64,000 bases of DNA from Chondrilla cf. caribensis (GCA_964020155.1 OZ026557.1:2636501-2700500), one strand, 5' to 3'; shown: positions 1-11,696, counted from the first letter of the stretch. The notes: generated by a model from the sequence alone, not told the origin. Made by a program: numbers and translations.

Positions 1-112
1 CGGTTGTAATTTTTGCACCTTCAGTCAAATCGTGAAAAACACAAAAATTGCAACCTCGCGAAAATTTCTCGCTATACGGTATAATAATAATAATAATAAA
101 GGTATGAAGTAA
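1..112. repeat. possible dispersed repeat end
   Basis: This stretch contains a (TAA)n run at about 80-100 and a segment rich in short complementary words around 50-75. It looks like the edge of a small interspersed element that interrupts or follows the methyltransferase gene. It is judged by appearance only, with no second copy in the window. Confidence 0.3.
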
Positions 113-733
113 AATGGAGGAGAATGAATATTTGCCTAACAGACCACAACGTACTTGGAGTCTTTTACGAATATCATACATTGAAATAGCAGCTGCTACT
201 GAAACATTGAAACTGTTAACAAATCCAAACATTGGAAGGCAAAATGTGAGGTTGGCTGAAGCATGCATTGTTTCTGACAGGCCTGTTGATTCATTTCCAA
301 AGACAACTGCAACTTTATTATCAAGAGGTAGTGCACCAATATCACTTTGTGCCTGTGGGTCCGCCAATGCAATGAGGTACTTGTCAGCTCTTAAGTGGCT
401 AACACACTCTGCAGAACTTCTCCACTCGACTACATCCAACCATTGTCTACAGCCAACGTCTGTTCTGGCTACTAGTCTGTTCGACCTGGTCTTCTTCGAT
501 TTTCTCCTCTTTGAGCCACCGTTCAGGTCGTTATTACAAATGATGTGGATAACCTGGAATCCCAAGGCGTCTGCAGACCGAAGAACGGCATTTTCGTTAC
601 CGATATCGACAATATCTTCCAAAACAATGACAACATGCTTTGTCCTACTGGCACAAACACGTGCGATCTTATCTGCTCTTTCTCTGGATACAATATTATG
701 AATAAGACGCAAACACTGCGTTTTGTTGGTCAT
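1..733 (-). CDS. SpoU/TrmH-family RNA 2'-O-methyltransferase, 3' end beyond window
   Basis: The frame opens at an ATG (complement of 731-733) and stays open to position 1, so the C-terminus is missing or spliced outside the window. The family is expected to use S-adenosylmethionine to methylate a ribose 2'-OH in tRNA or rRNA. The three SpoU motifs appear in order: NENAVLRSADALG (about residues 50-62), VVFGNESTGLS (about 145-155) and LPMFGFVNSFNVSVAAAI (about 170-187), which together form the trefoil-knot cofactor site. A basic insert, GGSKRRKSKK, lies between motifs 1 and 2. From about position 115 leftward the frame reads low-complexity codons and then a repeat-like segment, so true coding sequence probably ends near 115. 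No intron is visible in the methyltransferase part. The single-domain form looks bacterial TrmH-like rather than TARBP1-like. Target RNA and cell compartment cannot be told. Confidence 0.88.
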   Translation of the reverse strand, partial: MTNKTQCLRLIHNIVSRERADKIARVCASRTKHVVIVLEDIVDIGNENAVLRSADALGFQVIHIICNNDLNGGSKRRKSKKTRSNRLVARTDVGCRQWLDVVEWRSSAECVSHLRADKYLIALADPQAQSDIGALPLDNKVAVVFGNESTGLSETMHASANLTFCLPMFGFVNSFNVSVAAAISMYDIRKRLQVRCGLLGKYSFSSILLHTFIIIIIIPYSEKFSRGCNFCVFHDLTEGAKITT

Positions 734-888
734 TTAGAAGTCTTATGATCACGGACAGTGCTGGTAAGACGTATGTCCATCGAATGTTATACAAGAAAGA
801 GAAAGATCCGTTCCAACAAAGTTACATGGCGGATCATGGGTCTGGCTACGAAAGACTATGACAGCACGTGTTCGATAGGTCGAGAAAG
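734..888. promoter_or_regulatory. probable bidirectional promoter, methyltransferase / ankyrin-ROCO
   Basis: Only 155 bp separate the two divergent start codons (ATG at 733 on - and at 889 on +). No TATA box is obvious. Both 5' UTRs and any promoter must lie here unless upstream non-coding exons exist. Confidence 0.55.
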
Positions 889-3800
889 ATGGCCGGTTTG
901 TTCGCTGCAGTCAGGGCTGGTGATTTCCATGAGGTGTCACGAATTTTATCGGATCCTGAGAACTCCAGACTCGTCAATAACCCAAGTGATCACAATGAAA
1001 CAGCTCTACACTTGGCTGCCGAAGTGGGGGATCTAGTCATATGCCAACGTCTTCTCGCGGCTGGGGCGAGGTGTGACGTCCCCAATGCCCAGAAGCACAC
1101 ACCGCTTCATCGGGCTGCTTTCAGAGGGCACTATCACATCATCAAGCTACTCTTAAGTACGTTTTATTAGACTGGCCATGATACAATAAAATCTAAATCT
1201 AAATCTAATGAGATGTTTTTAATAGGAAATAATAAAACCTTGAATAACTGATGTTTCGGCTAGTATTGTGAAGGTTGTGTTCAGCTATGCTTCATTAAAT
1301 GAACAAGTAGTTAAAAACGTTGCAATTTTTGGTTATTATATTTCCCTATAGAGCACGGATCCCGTGACATTGTTGACCGTCTTGACTCTCGTGGATGTAC
1401 TGCGCTGCATTTTGCTGCTGACACAGGTGGAAGCCTAGACGCTGTGAAACTCTTATGTGACCATGATGCAGACATCAACATCAGAAATAGTGATGGCCTC
1501 ACGCCCTACCAGATGGCCAGAAAGGCTAATAAGAGAATTATTTCTGAATTCTTGGCAAAGAAAATGGCAGCTCAAAGTATGTATGCTATGCCCGACCACC
1601 ATGTTTGTCTCCTGTATTGATATTTATTGCTACATTATCAAACTGGGTGACATACGTACGTACGTACACATGCTTTTAGTCCTACTTTGAAATTGAAGAT
1701 ACGTATGTGTGAAATTCGTTGACCACCTACCTACATTCATGTGTACCAACTATACAGTGTTTCTAAAGGTATTGTGTACCTCAATTACATGAATGTAGGT
1801 AGGTGGTCAACGAATTTCACACATACGTATCTTCAATTTCAAAGTAGGACTAAAAGCATGTGTACGTACTCACAAACTCCTTGAATCTGCCGCTTTGGGC
1901 AACAAAATCAGAAAACACGCTGTCACTGATTATTACTTTTCTCACTGGCCAACCCGCCACGTGGTACACTAACGTACACATGCTTTTAGTCCTACTTTGA
2001 AATTGAAGATACGTATGTGTGAAATTCGTTGACCACCTACCTACATTCATGTGTACCAACTATACAGTGTTTCTAAAGGTATTGTGTACCTCAATTACGC
2101 ATACTCTAGATTATGCATGAGTGAGTTCTAAATACCAGCCAAGTTGATATGATGTCCCAAAGTTGTAAGTGTGTGGCAGAGAAGTTAGTCGACTGAAATA
2201 AAGAAGTGATTGAATTGAATTTCCAAATTGAATGGATAACTGATTTTAAATATAAAGCCGTTAAGGCCTAAAACACCTATGGAGGTCTAAAAATGCACTT
2301 ATTTTGATTTACTGCAACTACGTATCTAATTTAATTGGCTTTGTGAAGTCTGTTGGATAAAAAGGTGTAAGAATGTACAGTATTGTTTATTGTGATATTA
2401 AGATATTGATTCTACATGTACATAGTACATGTGTAACGCTCGGCTCACAAACTCCTTGAATCTGCCGCTTTGGGCAACAAAATCAGAAAACACGTTGTCA
2501 CTGATTATTACTTTTCTCACTGGCCAACCCGCCACGTGGTACACTAACTCAAAAAAAAAAGATGAATGGTATTGCACCTGCTAGCTAATTAATATTCGTA
2601 ATACATGGTCATGGCATGTGACAACATCATTACATAACAAAGTCCTATACTCAGCACAACAAAGTCCCTACACTACATAGGCCTAAATCTAAATGGTTAC
2701 ACATGCATAGTGACTTGCTTCTTTCCCCTCCTAGAGCAAAGACCTTATGGTGAGATGAACTGGTACGGGGAGCAAATCATTGAAGCCTACAACCACACCA
2801 TGGAGGTGGAGCAATGGCCTGACCCTCACATAAGGATTGCAATGATTGGGGACAGGGAAAGTGGTGAGTACAGTACTCGTGTTTTACCGGGCTAGCAAAT
2901 CACTGTTATGTTGTTGGCGAGGAAGATCTATATTTTGGACTTCCTGTGTGATGAAATTGCCAAACAATATCTAGAACACTTTCAATGTGTATGACTGTGT
3001 TCATTTGATGGACAGTCAAAATGTGAGTGTCTTCACATTGTCAAGGCTAATGTACGTATAAATGTGCAGCAGTAAGATGAAGTGGTAATTGACTCTATCA
3101 CTTCTGTAACACAACTAGACAGGCTACAGCTCTAACACATGGTGTCCAATGCAATGGCACTACGTACGTATCATGTACAATATCTTGATACTGATTCAGC
3201 ATACAGGACATATCCTTTAGATGATATCATGAATTACTACTAATTGTTATATTGCCCAACGCTATTACCTAGTAATAGCATGTATGTATGTACAGTGAAT
3301 GAATGCTTGCAACTTAATCTGAGGATGACACTGTATACCATGCGGAATACAGTTGAACCTCTATTGAAGGACATTGTAAATGAAAGAATTTCACTCCCTA
3401 CAAAGGACACTTTCTGGGGCACCAAAATGGACCTCCCATTGTCCTAGTACATTTGAAGAGTGGACAACGTCTTTACAGTGAACTATGTAAATGGCTGGTT
3501 CTGGTGTTTCCTTATGAAGAGGTTCCACTGTAGTTGATAGGGTCAATCAGTAATCCCACCCCTAAATAAGATACGTAGGTTCCGGTGTTTCCTTTTGAAG
3601 AGATTCCACTGCAGTTGATAGGGTCAATCAGTAATCCCACCCCTAAATAAGATACGTAGGTTCCGGTGTTTCCTTTTGAAGAGATTCCACTGCAGTTGAT
3701 AGGGTCAATCAGTAATCCCACCCCTAAATGAAATACGTACTGTAGGTACATACACGGGAGTGAACTTTACTGTCCTGAAGGTTATGGTAACTGATACGAC

Positions 3801-4161
3801 AGTTATGATAACATGACCAAAAGGAGGAGACCAATTATAACAATATTAGGAAGTGGACTGGTCAGTTACCTTGTGTGCAGAATAGTTCTGAGTTAGGTGT
3901 TGGCTGTGTGTGATGGTGTGTGGGTGGAGATGGGTTAAAGGACAAGGTGGTCATGTGTCTGCACTGTCAGCCATCTCCCTCTGATATCCCTGAGTTATTG
4001 TTGACCCTGCTTACCCTGCTTGATTATTGTCAAACTGGCAACACGTGCTCACTCTTTGACTGCAACCATTAATATCATGGAGTTCACTGTTGTGAATGTG
4101 ACACTATACACAATATGAAGTACTGCAACCACATATTGATTGTATCCATGTATGCACACGT

Positions 4162-4213
<52 letters not shown>

Positions 4214-4214
4214 G

Positions 4215-4272
<58 letters not shown>

Positions 4273-6795
4273 TGCATGCATTTTCATAGTAATCTGCTTA
4301 TGTGTATACGTATTTGTGGTTTTAAATGACCACTGGCGTCATTAATTTTAACATGCTAACGTGAGATGTTGTGTGGAAATACATACTTTATGAACAATAT
4401 GCAATTGCTTTATGTAGGTAAAACTGCTGTGAGAAAGATGCTATTCGACGAGGCTTACACCCCCAATGAAGGTCCTATGCAAATTGCAAATGTTGGGTCT
4501 TCGGTAGCTCAAGTGAGGATAAAAGAGAAGAAGGGTTATGGATGGAAATTGTCACGAACGGCTGATAGAGACGATGTGATCATCCAGCGTTCTCTGGAAG
4601 ACTACGTCACCGCTAAAATCTTCCAGTACATGAGGAGGAAACGTAAGGTACTGAAGAGTGAAGGCACTACTGGACACTCAACTCCTTCGTCGACGGGATC
4701 AAATATACAAAGCACCGAGAGCGGCCATAGAAGACCGTCATCTTCCTTATCGGTTCGAGAGGGCCTACCCTCTGATTACCTCGTGGTGGATATACCTTCG
4801 CCGCGACTAAATTCTCCACCCCCAGAAGCTTTAGGATCAGGAGACACGCCCAACCAATTACGATACACAACTTACGATATGGCCACTTCCTTTAGTCAGC
4901 AGTTACAAGAAGCCCTCCCGGCCAATCAGCTGCAGAATATTTATGAATGGTGGGGTAAAAGGAATAAAATATCTGAGCTTCCTCCTTTGGAGCCAATGGT
5001 TGATTTGAAAGCTGGCTATGCAAGACCACCTCTCCAGGCACATGACTGCCTCATGTCTGTGTCTGAGTTCTGTGGTGAGCCATCACTTATTTGCCTTCTG
5101 CCGCTTGTTTTTTCCTCAAGATGGGTCTACCTACTGACCTACAATCTCTCTGTATCATCAGATACCCCAGCAAAATCGTGGGAATCATCGCAATTCGTCA
5201 CTTGCGATAGTGCTGTGTTGAATAATGGGGATGTGCTTGTGGAGTGGATGTGCACGACCATTGCTACTGCGGGTGTGAGTAATGAGCTGCATTTCCCCCA
5301 TGCATTGTCTTCGGACCACCCTCACCTCCCCGTGATGCTACTAGTTGGCACCAATGCATACAGTTCCCAAGACCATGCATCTTTCAAGGTCTGCACTCGT
5401 ATCCATGAGCTTGCACCTTCTGCAGGGTTGCACTTGATGCTCGATGATTCCAAAGGTAAGACGGAGATTGTAATGGTACAAGTTGGCTGCAATTCGGAGG
5501 AAGAGCGAAGGCAAGACCAGGGTGTGGCACTTGGCTATTTGCGTCTAGAGTTGGAGTTGAATACATGTCGTAATTTGTGTACATTTGCACAAAACATTCC
5601 TCTTACATGGACAACCATTTACTTGTACCTAAGAGAACTGCAAAAGGATAGGAAAAAGAGCTTTCTCTTTTTAGATCAACTGCACCAAAAGCTTCATGAC
5701 AAGGCACAAGTGTTTGTTGATGTCACTACAGTACAAGTTGCCCTCAAATACTTCCACTCGTTTGGCTTAATATGCTATTTCCATCAGCATCCGCAGTTGA
5801 AGGAGATTGTGTTTCTGCAGCCGGAGTTATTCCTCACAGCACTTTCCTCTATTCTTGTTCCTCATACGAATTGGAGGGGCGAAGAGCTTCAAGTTGGCTA
5901 TCAAGATTGCTTGATGAGAGGAATCTTGAAGAGAAATATGCTGTTCTTGATATTCGATAGTGGTAAACACTCGCTTGACTTCAACGTGTGCTTGTACGTC
6001 CTTGATGCCTTGAATATCATCTGTCTTCATCCCTTTCTGAACTCCAATCCTCGAAAGCTCCAGTACATCATACCATGCTTAGTACAGGATACCTGTGCTG
6101 GTGGGTTTTTTCCAGACACTGCAAACGAAGATGAAGCAGAATGGCTTGTTTTTGAGGCTCAAGGCACATCGTTTCCATGGGCAGTTTATAATCAGCTGGT
6201 CACTTGCTGTTCGAGGTCTTCCTTGTCCTACCTTCCCAAACTTTGGCAAGGAGTAGCACACTTCCAGCTCACAAATCATCAGCACTTGATCATAGCTCAT
6301 GATGTAAGTGCGGTAACATTTCGTGTGGAGAGAAACAATAGCCTGTGTGAATTTTGCACATTGTTGCCCAATACTGGAAGTAACATGCCTCCCTCTTTAT
6401 ATTCAGCCGGGATTTCTCCAGGACCAGCAGCTCTAGATAACGGGGTTTGCTATGTTGAGTGGAAGGCGACCATCAGAACAGGTTTGGGACCCACTGAAAT
6501 TCCGCATATCATGGACAAGATAAAGAAGACCTCCAATAACTCTTTCCCTCAGTCCGTGAGGGCACTGACATTTCCGTTTCAATGTGACCAGTTGACTTCA
6601 GTGTGTCCGGACACTTTGAAATTCCTCTGTGACCAGTTGGCTTGCATTAGGGACTACTGGTTCCCCGGTTTCCGCTACAAGCTCAAAACAAAGCACTGGC
6701 CACGGCCAAAAGGAGGTGTTCACTGCGACAAGAAGTGGAAGGCCTCCGTGAACATTGCTGAACTACCAGCTGGTCTTAGATGCTGGTGGAAGTGA
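889..6795 (+). CDS. ankyrin-repeat ROCO (Roc-COR) protein, 4 exons, 999 aa
   Basis: Exons: 889-1156, 1352-1576, 2735-2863, 4418-6795. All internal junctions are phase 1 with GT-AG sites and the total is exactly 1000 codons. Residues about 30-165 are ankyrin repeats (ETALHLAAEVGD, TPLHRAAFRGHYHIIKLLL, TALHFAADTGG, DGLTPYQMA). A Roc-type GTPase region follows, with P-loop GDRESGKT at about 202-209 split by the exon 3/4 junction, a YLLTYNLS strand, and LVGTN where the NKxD-like G4 motif would sit. A COR-like winged helix follows at about 640-680 (VALKYFHSFGLICYFH, IVFLQPELFLTAL), then a COR C-terminal part. DAPK-type and other ankyrin-ROCO proteins are signalling scaffolds. This one shows no kinase, LRR or death domain. 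The G4 aspartate and a clear DxxG are missing, so GTP binding is uncertain. Cytosolic location is inferred. Confidence 0.82.
1664..2548. repeat. duplicated and inverted repeat cluster in ankyrin-ROCO intron 2
   Basis: Unit A (125 bp) occurs at 1664-1788 and again, apparently identical, at 1974-2098. The first 77 bp of A occur as a perfect reverse complement at 1789-1865, making a 77 bp hairpin with a 48 nt loop. Unit B (105 bp) occurs at 1869-1973 and 2444-2548 with one difference seen. The near-identity of the copies implies very recent rearrangement, or an assembly fold-back. Confidence 0.9.
3498..3738. repeat. 81 bp tandem repeat, three copies
   Basis: The word TC(C/T)GGTGTTTCC starts at 3500, 3581 and 3662, an exact 81 bp period. 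Copies 2 and 3 are almost identical and copy 1 has a few differences. Because 81 is divisible by three it creates a repetitive open frame on the minus strand that I do not believe is coding. It lies in ankyrin-ROCO intron 3. Confidence 0.92.
4157..4266. repeat. (CA)n microsatellite
   Basis: CA dinucleotide tract interrupted by a short CACG block, about 150 bp upstream of the last acceptor of the ankyrin-ROCO gene. Confidence 0.95.
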
Positions 6796-7190
6796 CACTT
6801 TGGTCTTTGGTTGTTGTCACTCTCTTTACCATTATTTTAATGCACTTATTTTATATTCATAATACACTGTGTTATGAGTTGCTTTTTCCTTGTGATATTT
6901 TCGTTGAAACTACCAAACGTAATGAATTCCAATGATTGCAACTTTAATTAATTACTCACTACAGCAGTTATGTATCGTCCTGCATTGATTATTATCGATT
7001 GTTGACAATAGCTGCATGTTATATATATCAACTGCATACGTATATTAAGTATGTGCACGTGTAAATTTACATGTAGCTAAAGTGAATAAAGTTAAAATGG
7101 ATGTGTGCAATAAATATCGACCTCACGTTGCGCAATCGTTGCATATCCTCTATTATAATACTATAATGATCATGATATACGCAACTTAGT
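6796..7190. other. intergenic, 3' flank of ankyrin-ROCO gene
   Basis: AT-rich sequence holding the presumed 3' UTR. An AATAAA occurs near 7084 and again near 7110 and could be a polyadenylation signal. No coding potential was seen. Confidence 0.5.
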
Positions 7191-7488
7191 CACTCGGCTC
7201 CCCTGGGTTCGGTCACAGATACTCTATACTACGCATAGAGTATCTGGCTCGATCGATCTCTTCCATTCTTGGCCTTGTCGACGAGGATTTTGTGGTCATT
7301 AATAGGGGGCGTTACTAAACATCCAATCAGGACACGTACAACCGTAGAGCCTCAATTTTATCGGTTGTTGTAATCTTTCTTCGCAATAGTTTATATAAGA
7401 CTTTGGCGTCCTTCTAGATCTAGTACTTCTCGTTGGTGATATTCGTTTCTTCGCTGTCAACATTATTGTCGATTGTCGAATATTGAGG
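7191..7488 (+). promoter_or_regulatory. promoter and 5' non-coding exon of TRIM-NHL gene A
   Basis: TATA-like TTATATAAGA at 7391-7400 is followed by a block shared with the second TRIM-NHL gene (CTTTGGCGTCC, then AGATCTAGTACTTCTCGTTG). It ends at a donor-like GAG|GTATGT with the cut after 7487. Transcription is inferred to start about 7420-7430, giving an untranslated first exon of roughly 60 nt. A perfect 12 bp-arm palindrome sits upstream at 7216-7246. The matching block at 15840-16130 supports function. Confidence 0.6.
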
Positions 7489-8346
7489 TATGTTAGGAGG
7501 TTATAACAGCGGGAAGTTTCGGATATATTTGTTATACGTTCTGTAAGGCGTCTGTGCTGTATTATTAGATATGTGTAGTCATGTATTGTATACATTATAT
7601 AAGACTAGTGTATATTGTATATATTATAATATTATTATATTGTGATCTAAAGACTAGTGTACCGTGCACCCAGGCAACATAATATTATCTACAAATAGCT
7701 GCATTTTCCACTATAAACAGGCGCCCTGATACCTCTGGGCCAGTGCCCTCCCCGGTAATTCCTACCCACTGCTCCACTTCGCTGTATCAGTATTGATCCT
7801 ATTCTCCAATATCCTAATGCCCTCTTCCTATATGACATCAGACATCAAGTGTATCAATATACGGTAGACATACATGCTGGTTAGAGTAGGGCTCACAGAG
7901 ATACAAACCTGTGACCTAACATGAAATGGCTACCGTCTCACATACGTATAGCCATGAAGTATTAGCTCTTACCCTCCCACCACTTGGCACTCAACACAAG
8001 GGTATTACAGACCTGTGTTCTCCCAACACATGCTCCTAAACCATGCACCCAACACATGTTCATGGTACAGAGAGTCTATGGTAGGACCAAATGGTCTAGC
8101 CATGTGAGACCAACTCCAACCAGTTACGTATATCTCTGGTCAAACATAGTGTGCATAGATCAGCATTAACAGTGGAGTAGCCTTGTCAGTAATCTTAGTT
8201 GTTAGTACAGTTTGTACAGTATCCTGGTTAACCCCACTCACTGCTTATGTATAGTTGTATGTATTTTATATTATAGTATATTATGTATTTTTTTCAAGCT
8301 ATACTGATAGTGAGTATCTACATGTTAAACATCCATGCAGTCGGTG

Positions 8347-8349
<3 letters not shown>

Positions 8350-8410
<61 letters not shown>
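8350..8410. repeat. (TG)n microsatellite in TRIM-NHL A intron 1
   Basis: Uninterrupted TG tract about 150 bp upstream of the intron 1 acceptor. The paralogue has one at the matching place (16797-16846). Confidence 0.95.
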
Positions 8411-8413
<3 letters not shown>

Positions 8414-8573
8414 GTGCATGTGGGCGTGTTGTGTGCATGCTTGAACTACTGCTGTCACATTGGAATTTACATGTTGTCATGTACACCTCACTTATACAGA
8501 TATATATATTGTACAATATACATGTACGTATGTAACTATCATCTTGTATTCCTCTATACTCGTAGTAGATAAA

Positions 8574-10913
8574 ATGGCTGAAGGTCTAGATCCAGCTAAT
8601 CAGTCCTCACAGGACAAGCCGTCACATCAAGAAGAACAAGAACCAGTCGTCATTGAACCTGATGTGACATGTGGTCACTGCAAGAGAGAACTGAACAATC
8701 CTTATCTGTTGTGCTGTCTACATTCGGTGTGCAAGGGATGTCTTCCGAATATGGTGGTGGAAAATGGCCACCTGAAATGCCCCAAATGTGGAAACACATC
8801 CACTCACTATAAAGAGTGGAAAGTGTTGGAGAGTGAGTGTAGAGTGGACAGCCTACGTTGTGTTCCAGTACCAAATGGTCCCCTAGCTCGGTATATCGAG
8901 GGAATGAAGATCGTTCAGAAAGTAACTCAGAATGTCCTCATTCCTTGTGACAACAAGCGATGTAAGAGTGGTGACTCACCTTCCACTGTATTCTGTACAG
9001 ACTGTACAAAATTTCTTTGCAAGCGTTGTCATGATGTACATGAAATTGCTGATTCTTATGAAGACCACACAGTGAAGACTTTGGAGGAGATTCGTTCCCT
9101 ACGTTGTCAGGATTTCAAAACTCTTTCTACTAAGAGCACCACACCCAGTACCTGTCCCCAACACAATGGAAAGGTTCTCGAATATTGCTGTGAACAGTGT
9201 AATGTACTCATGTGTCAAGCATGTGCCGTAGACCGCAAATCCCCACACGTTCCAGTGTTTCTCGATGCTAGTGTGTCCCATGATCACACTCAGTCTGTGA
9301 AGATCGCTTGTCAGGCTGCTATATGCTACGAGAGGGAGTACCAGAAGATGGAGAAGGAGTTTCAGACTCAGATCATAACTGTGGACGAGATGAAAGAGGC
9401 CACACTCCACGATATCAACACAGCCTTCCATAACATCCATCAGGTTGTGGATGAGAGGAAGGTGGAACTTTGTAGACAGGTTATAACCACAGCAGAAGAG
9501 AAGAAGTGTACCATCAGTTCAAAGCTCTCAGCCTCTAAGAGAGTGAGGGAGATGTTATCGAATACTCAATCCTCCCTTCAGTTTCTCCTCACCAGTGGTA
9601 GCAGTCACGATGTCGTAGCTAGTAAGGATCTGTTCCAAACACAACAATCCATTCTCACCTCAAAATGGCATCAGGGAGAGTTTGAGAACACTGTGTCTCA
9701 AGTAGTGACTTTTGACTCCACCAACCAAGATGTTCTTTTGGAGGCAATCGGAGAATTTGGTGTTGTAGAAGATGGAGCCTGTCCTGTCAACTGTACAGTG
9801 GACCCCAAACCAGAGACTGTACGTTGGAATGGATCTGACCCCCTTAAACTAACCTTGAACACATTTGACAGCAAGAACATGAGATGTACGAGAGGAGGTG
9901 ATAATGTTGAGGCCTTTCTTCATCCCAAGTCCCCCATCCCAGGTCCAGCCATCAAAATGAGGATAGTGGATGATGAGAACGGACAGTACACTATATCCTT
10001 CCCTATCACATACCCAGGAAAATGTGATCTGTCCATTCTAGTAAACGGAAGTGATGTTAGAGGTAGTCCATTTGGTGTGGACCTCCTACCAAAGCCAGAA
10101 CTAGTCAAACTCAATAAGAATGTTGCAGAACTCGGAGCAAACAAGGGATATCTCAACTTCCCTCGACGGCCAGGTGGTCCTTGGGGTATTGCAGTAGCTC
10201 CAAAATTTAATGGTCATACATTCATTACTGACTACACCAGCCATCAGATTCATGTCTTTGATGAGCAGAGGAACTACATCCGATCATTTGGTCAACCAGG
10301 AAGTGGAAATGGACAGCTACAAAATCCTGAAGGTGTAGCTGTGGATGTTGAAGGACTGGTGTATGTTGCTAACTATGGCAACAATCGCATTGAAGTATTT
10401 AGGGAGGATGGAACCTTTGTCAGACAGTTTGGAGCTGGAAAACTTCTCTATCCCTGGAATACAACTGTAAACAACAAACTTGTTTATGTCGCTGAGTTGT
10501 CAAACCACGGAATATCCATCTTCACCCTAGAGGGTCAGCTCATGCATACCATTGGATCACAAGGTAGTGGTCCTGGACAGTTCTACATCCCTAGTGCACC
10601 AGCCTTCTCAACTGATGGGGACATGTACATTGCTGACCAGGACAACCATCGTATCCAAGTATTCAATTCCGACGGTGTATACCAAAGAGAGTTTGGTAGA
10701 GGACAAGTGCAGTTTCCTTGTGACATCCTCATCACTGCTGATGGTCATGTGTTGGTTGCTGACCTTGATAGGAATCATGTCGTCATCTTCAATACAACGG
10801 GACAGATAATTTGCAGTTTGCAAGTTGGATCCCCACCATATGGTCTAGCAATTGACCACAATGGAGATCTTCTTGTTACACTGTGTAAAACAAAACAAGT
10901 AGCTATATTTTGA
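8574..10913 (+). CDS. TRIM-NHL protein A (RING, two B-boxes, coiled coil, filamin, NHL), 779 aa
   Basis: The ATG at 8574 follows an acceptor-like CGTAG at 8561-8565 and opens MAEGLDPANQ; the whole coding region is one exon. Domains: RING, residues about 33-75 (CGHC, CCLHSVCKGC, CPKC, a full C3HC4 set); B-box 1 around CTDCTKFLCKRC; B-box 2 around CPQHNGKVLEYCCEQC; a coiled coil at about 245-330; a filamin/ABP280 repeat ending VRGSPFGVDL; then about six NHL blades to the C-terminus (YVANYGNNRIEVF, YIADQDNHRIQVF). This is the TRIM2/3/71 architecture. Such proteins are E3 ubiquitin ligases whose NHL propeller binds RNA or protein. The first exon is non-coding (about 7425-7487) and the 1.1 kb first intron carries a (TG)n tract. 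Substrate unknown. A close paralogue lies 8.3 kb downstream. Confidence 0.95.
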   Translation: MAEGLDPANQSSQDKPSHQEEQEPVVIEPDVTCGHCKRELNNPYLLCCLHSVCKGCLPNMVVENGHLKCPKCGNTSTHYKEWKVLESECRVDSLRCVPVPNGPLARYIEGMKIVQKVTQNVLIPCDNKRCKSGDSPSTVFCTDCTKFLCKRCHDVHEIADSYEDHTVKTLEEIRSLRCQDFKTLSTKSTTPSTCPQHNGKVLEYCCEQCNVLMCQACAVDRKSPHVPVFLDASVSHDHTQSVKIACQAAICYEREYQKMEKEFQTQIITVDEMKEATLHDINTAFHNIHQVVDERKVELCRQVITTAEEKKCTISSKLSASKRVREMLSNTQSSLQFLLTSGSSHDVVASKDLFQTQQSILTSKWHQGEFENTVSQVVTFDSTNQDVLLEAIGEFGVVEDGACPVNCTVDPKPETVRWNGSDPLKLTLNTFDSKNMRCTRGGDNVEAFLHPKSPIPGPAIKMRIVDDENGQYTISFPITYPGKCDLSILVNGSDVRGSPFGVDLLPKPELVKLNKNVAELGANKGYLNFPRRPGGPWGIAVAPKFNGHTFITDYTSHQIHVFDEQRNYIRSFGQPGSGNGQLQNPEGVAVDVEGLVYVANYGNNRIEVFREDGTFVRQFGAGKLLYPWNTTVNNKLVYVAELSNHGISIFTLEGQLMHTIGSQGSGPGQFYIPSAPAFSTDGDMYIADQDNHRIQVFNSDGVYQREFGRGQVQFPCDILITADGHVLVADLDRNHVVIFNTTGQIICSLQVGSPPYGLAIDHNGDLLVTLCKTKQVAIF

Positions 10914-11189
10914 TTTTTAGGTTTAGCGTCATCTTACATGTAAAGTACATGTACACATAATTTTGTGGTAATACACTGTTGCATTGATCCGATATTGACA
11001 ATTCAATTGACATAATATATAATAATATTATTAAAATAGTATAATATTAATGTGTATGTACTTATATAATTTTTTTATATATACAACATTACAAGAAAAT
11101 GTAATAGTAAATGAATAGTCAAGAAGATGTACTACAGCCTAATATTGATGAACAATTATAGTCTGGATACATATGCTAATCTTCTGACA
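10914..11189. other. 3' flank of TRIM-NHL A
   Basis: AT-rich downstream sequence with several TAATA and ATAATATTATT runs. No gene was seen. Confidence 0.5.
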
Positions 11190-11645
11190 AAGCTTCAAAT
11201 ATTCAAGAGGATCGTGGGATGAGGATCTGATGCGTCCCGCTAGCTGGTGAAGGAAATTCAGTGCATCTTTTCCCTAGTGCTCCGGAGGTTTCTACTGCTA
11301 CAGGAACAAAGATATGAGTCTGCCCAATTTCCTTGTACGTCTGGATCTTTGTCCGTGCTGCCAAGTCAGCTAGGGTTCCTGGACCTGAAGCTGAATGATG
11401 TAAGTGGGATGGTGCATATGTATCCCAGCATGTGGCATCCCAAACCAGGGGTCGGCCTCTATCCCAGGGGGTAATGGAAAGACCATCGGGCGTTTTCCGT
11501 CCGAACATGACAGCCCTTGTGGCTCCAGGATGGTTTAATATATATAATTATATAATTATATATATATATATACTATAATTGAAATATACTATACTGTATA
11601 ATTATTATATGTGTGTGCACATGGACTGCAAAGAACAACTACAAT

Positions 11646-11696
<51 letters not shown>

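Noticed and set aside
114..701. Plus-strand open frame of 195 codons at the left edge
   Set aside because: It is the antisense shadow of the SpoU methyltransferase, whose conserved motifs are all on the minus strand.
3512..3751. Repetitive minus-strand open frame of 79 codons
   Set aside because: It is produced by the 81 bp tandem repeat inside an intron; no start context, domain or splice partner.
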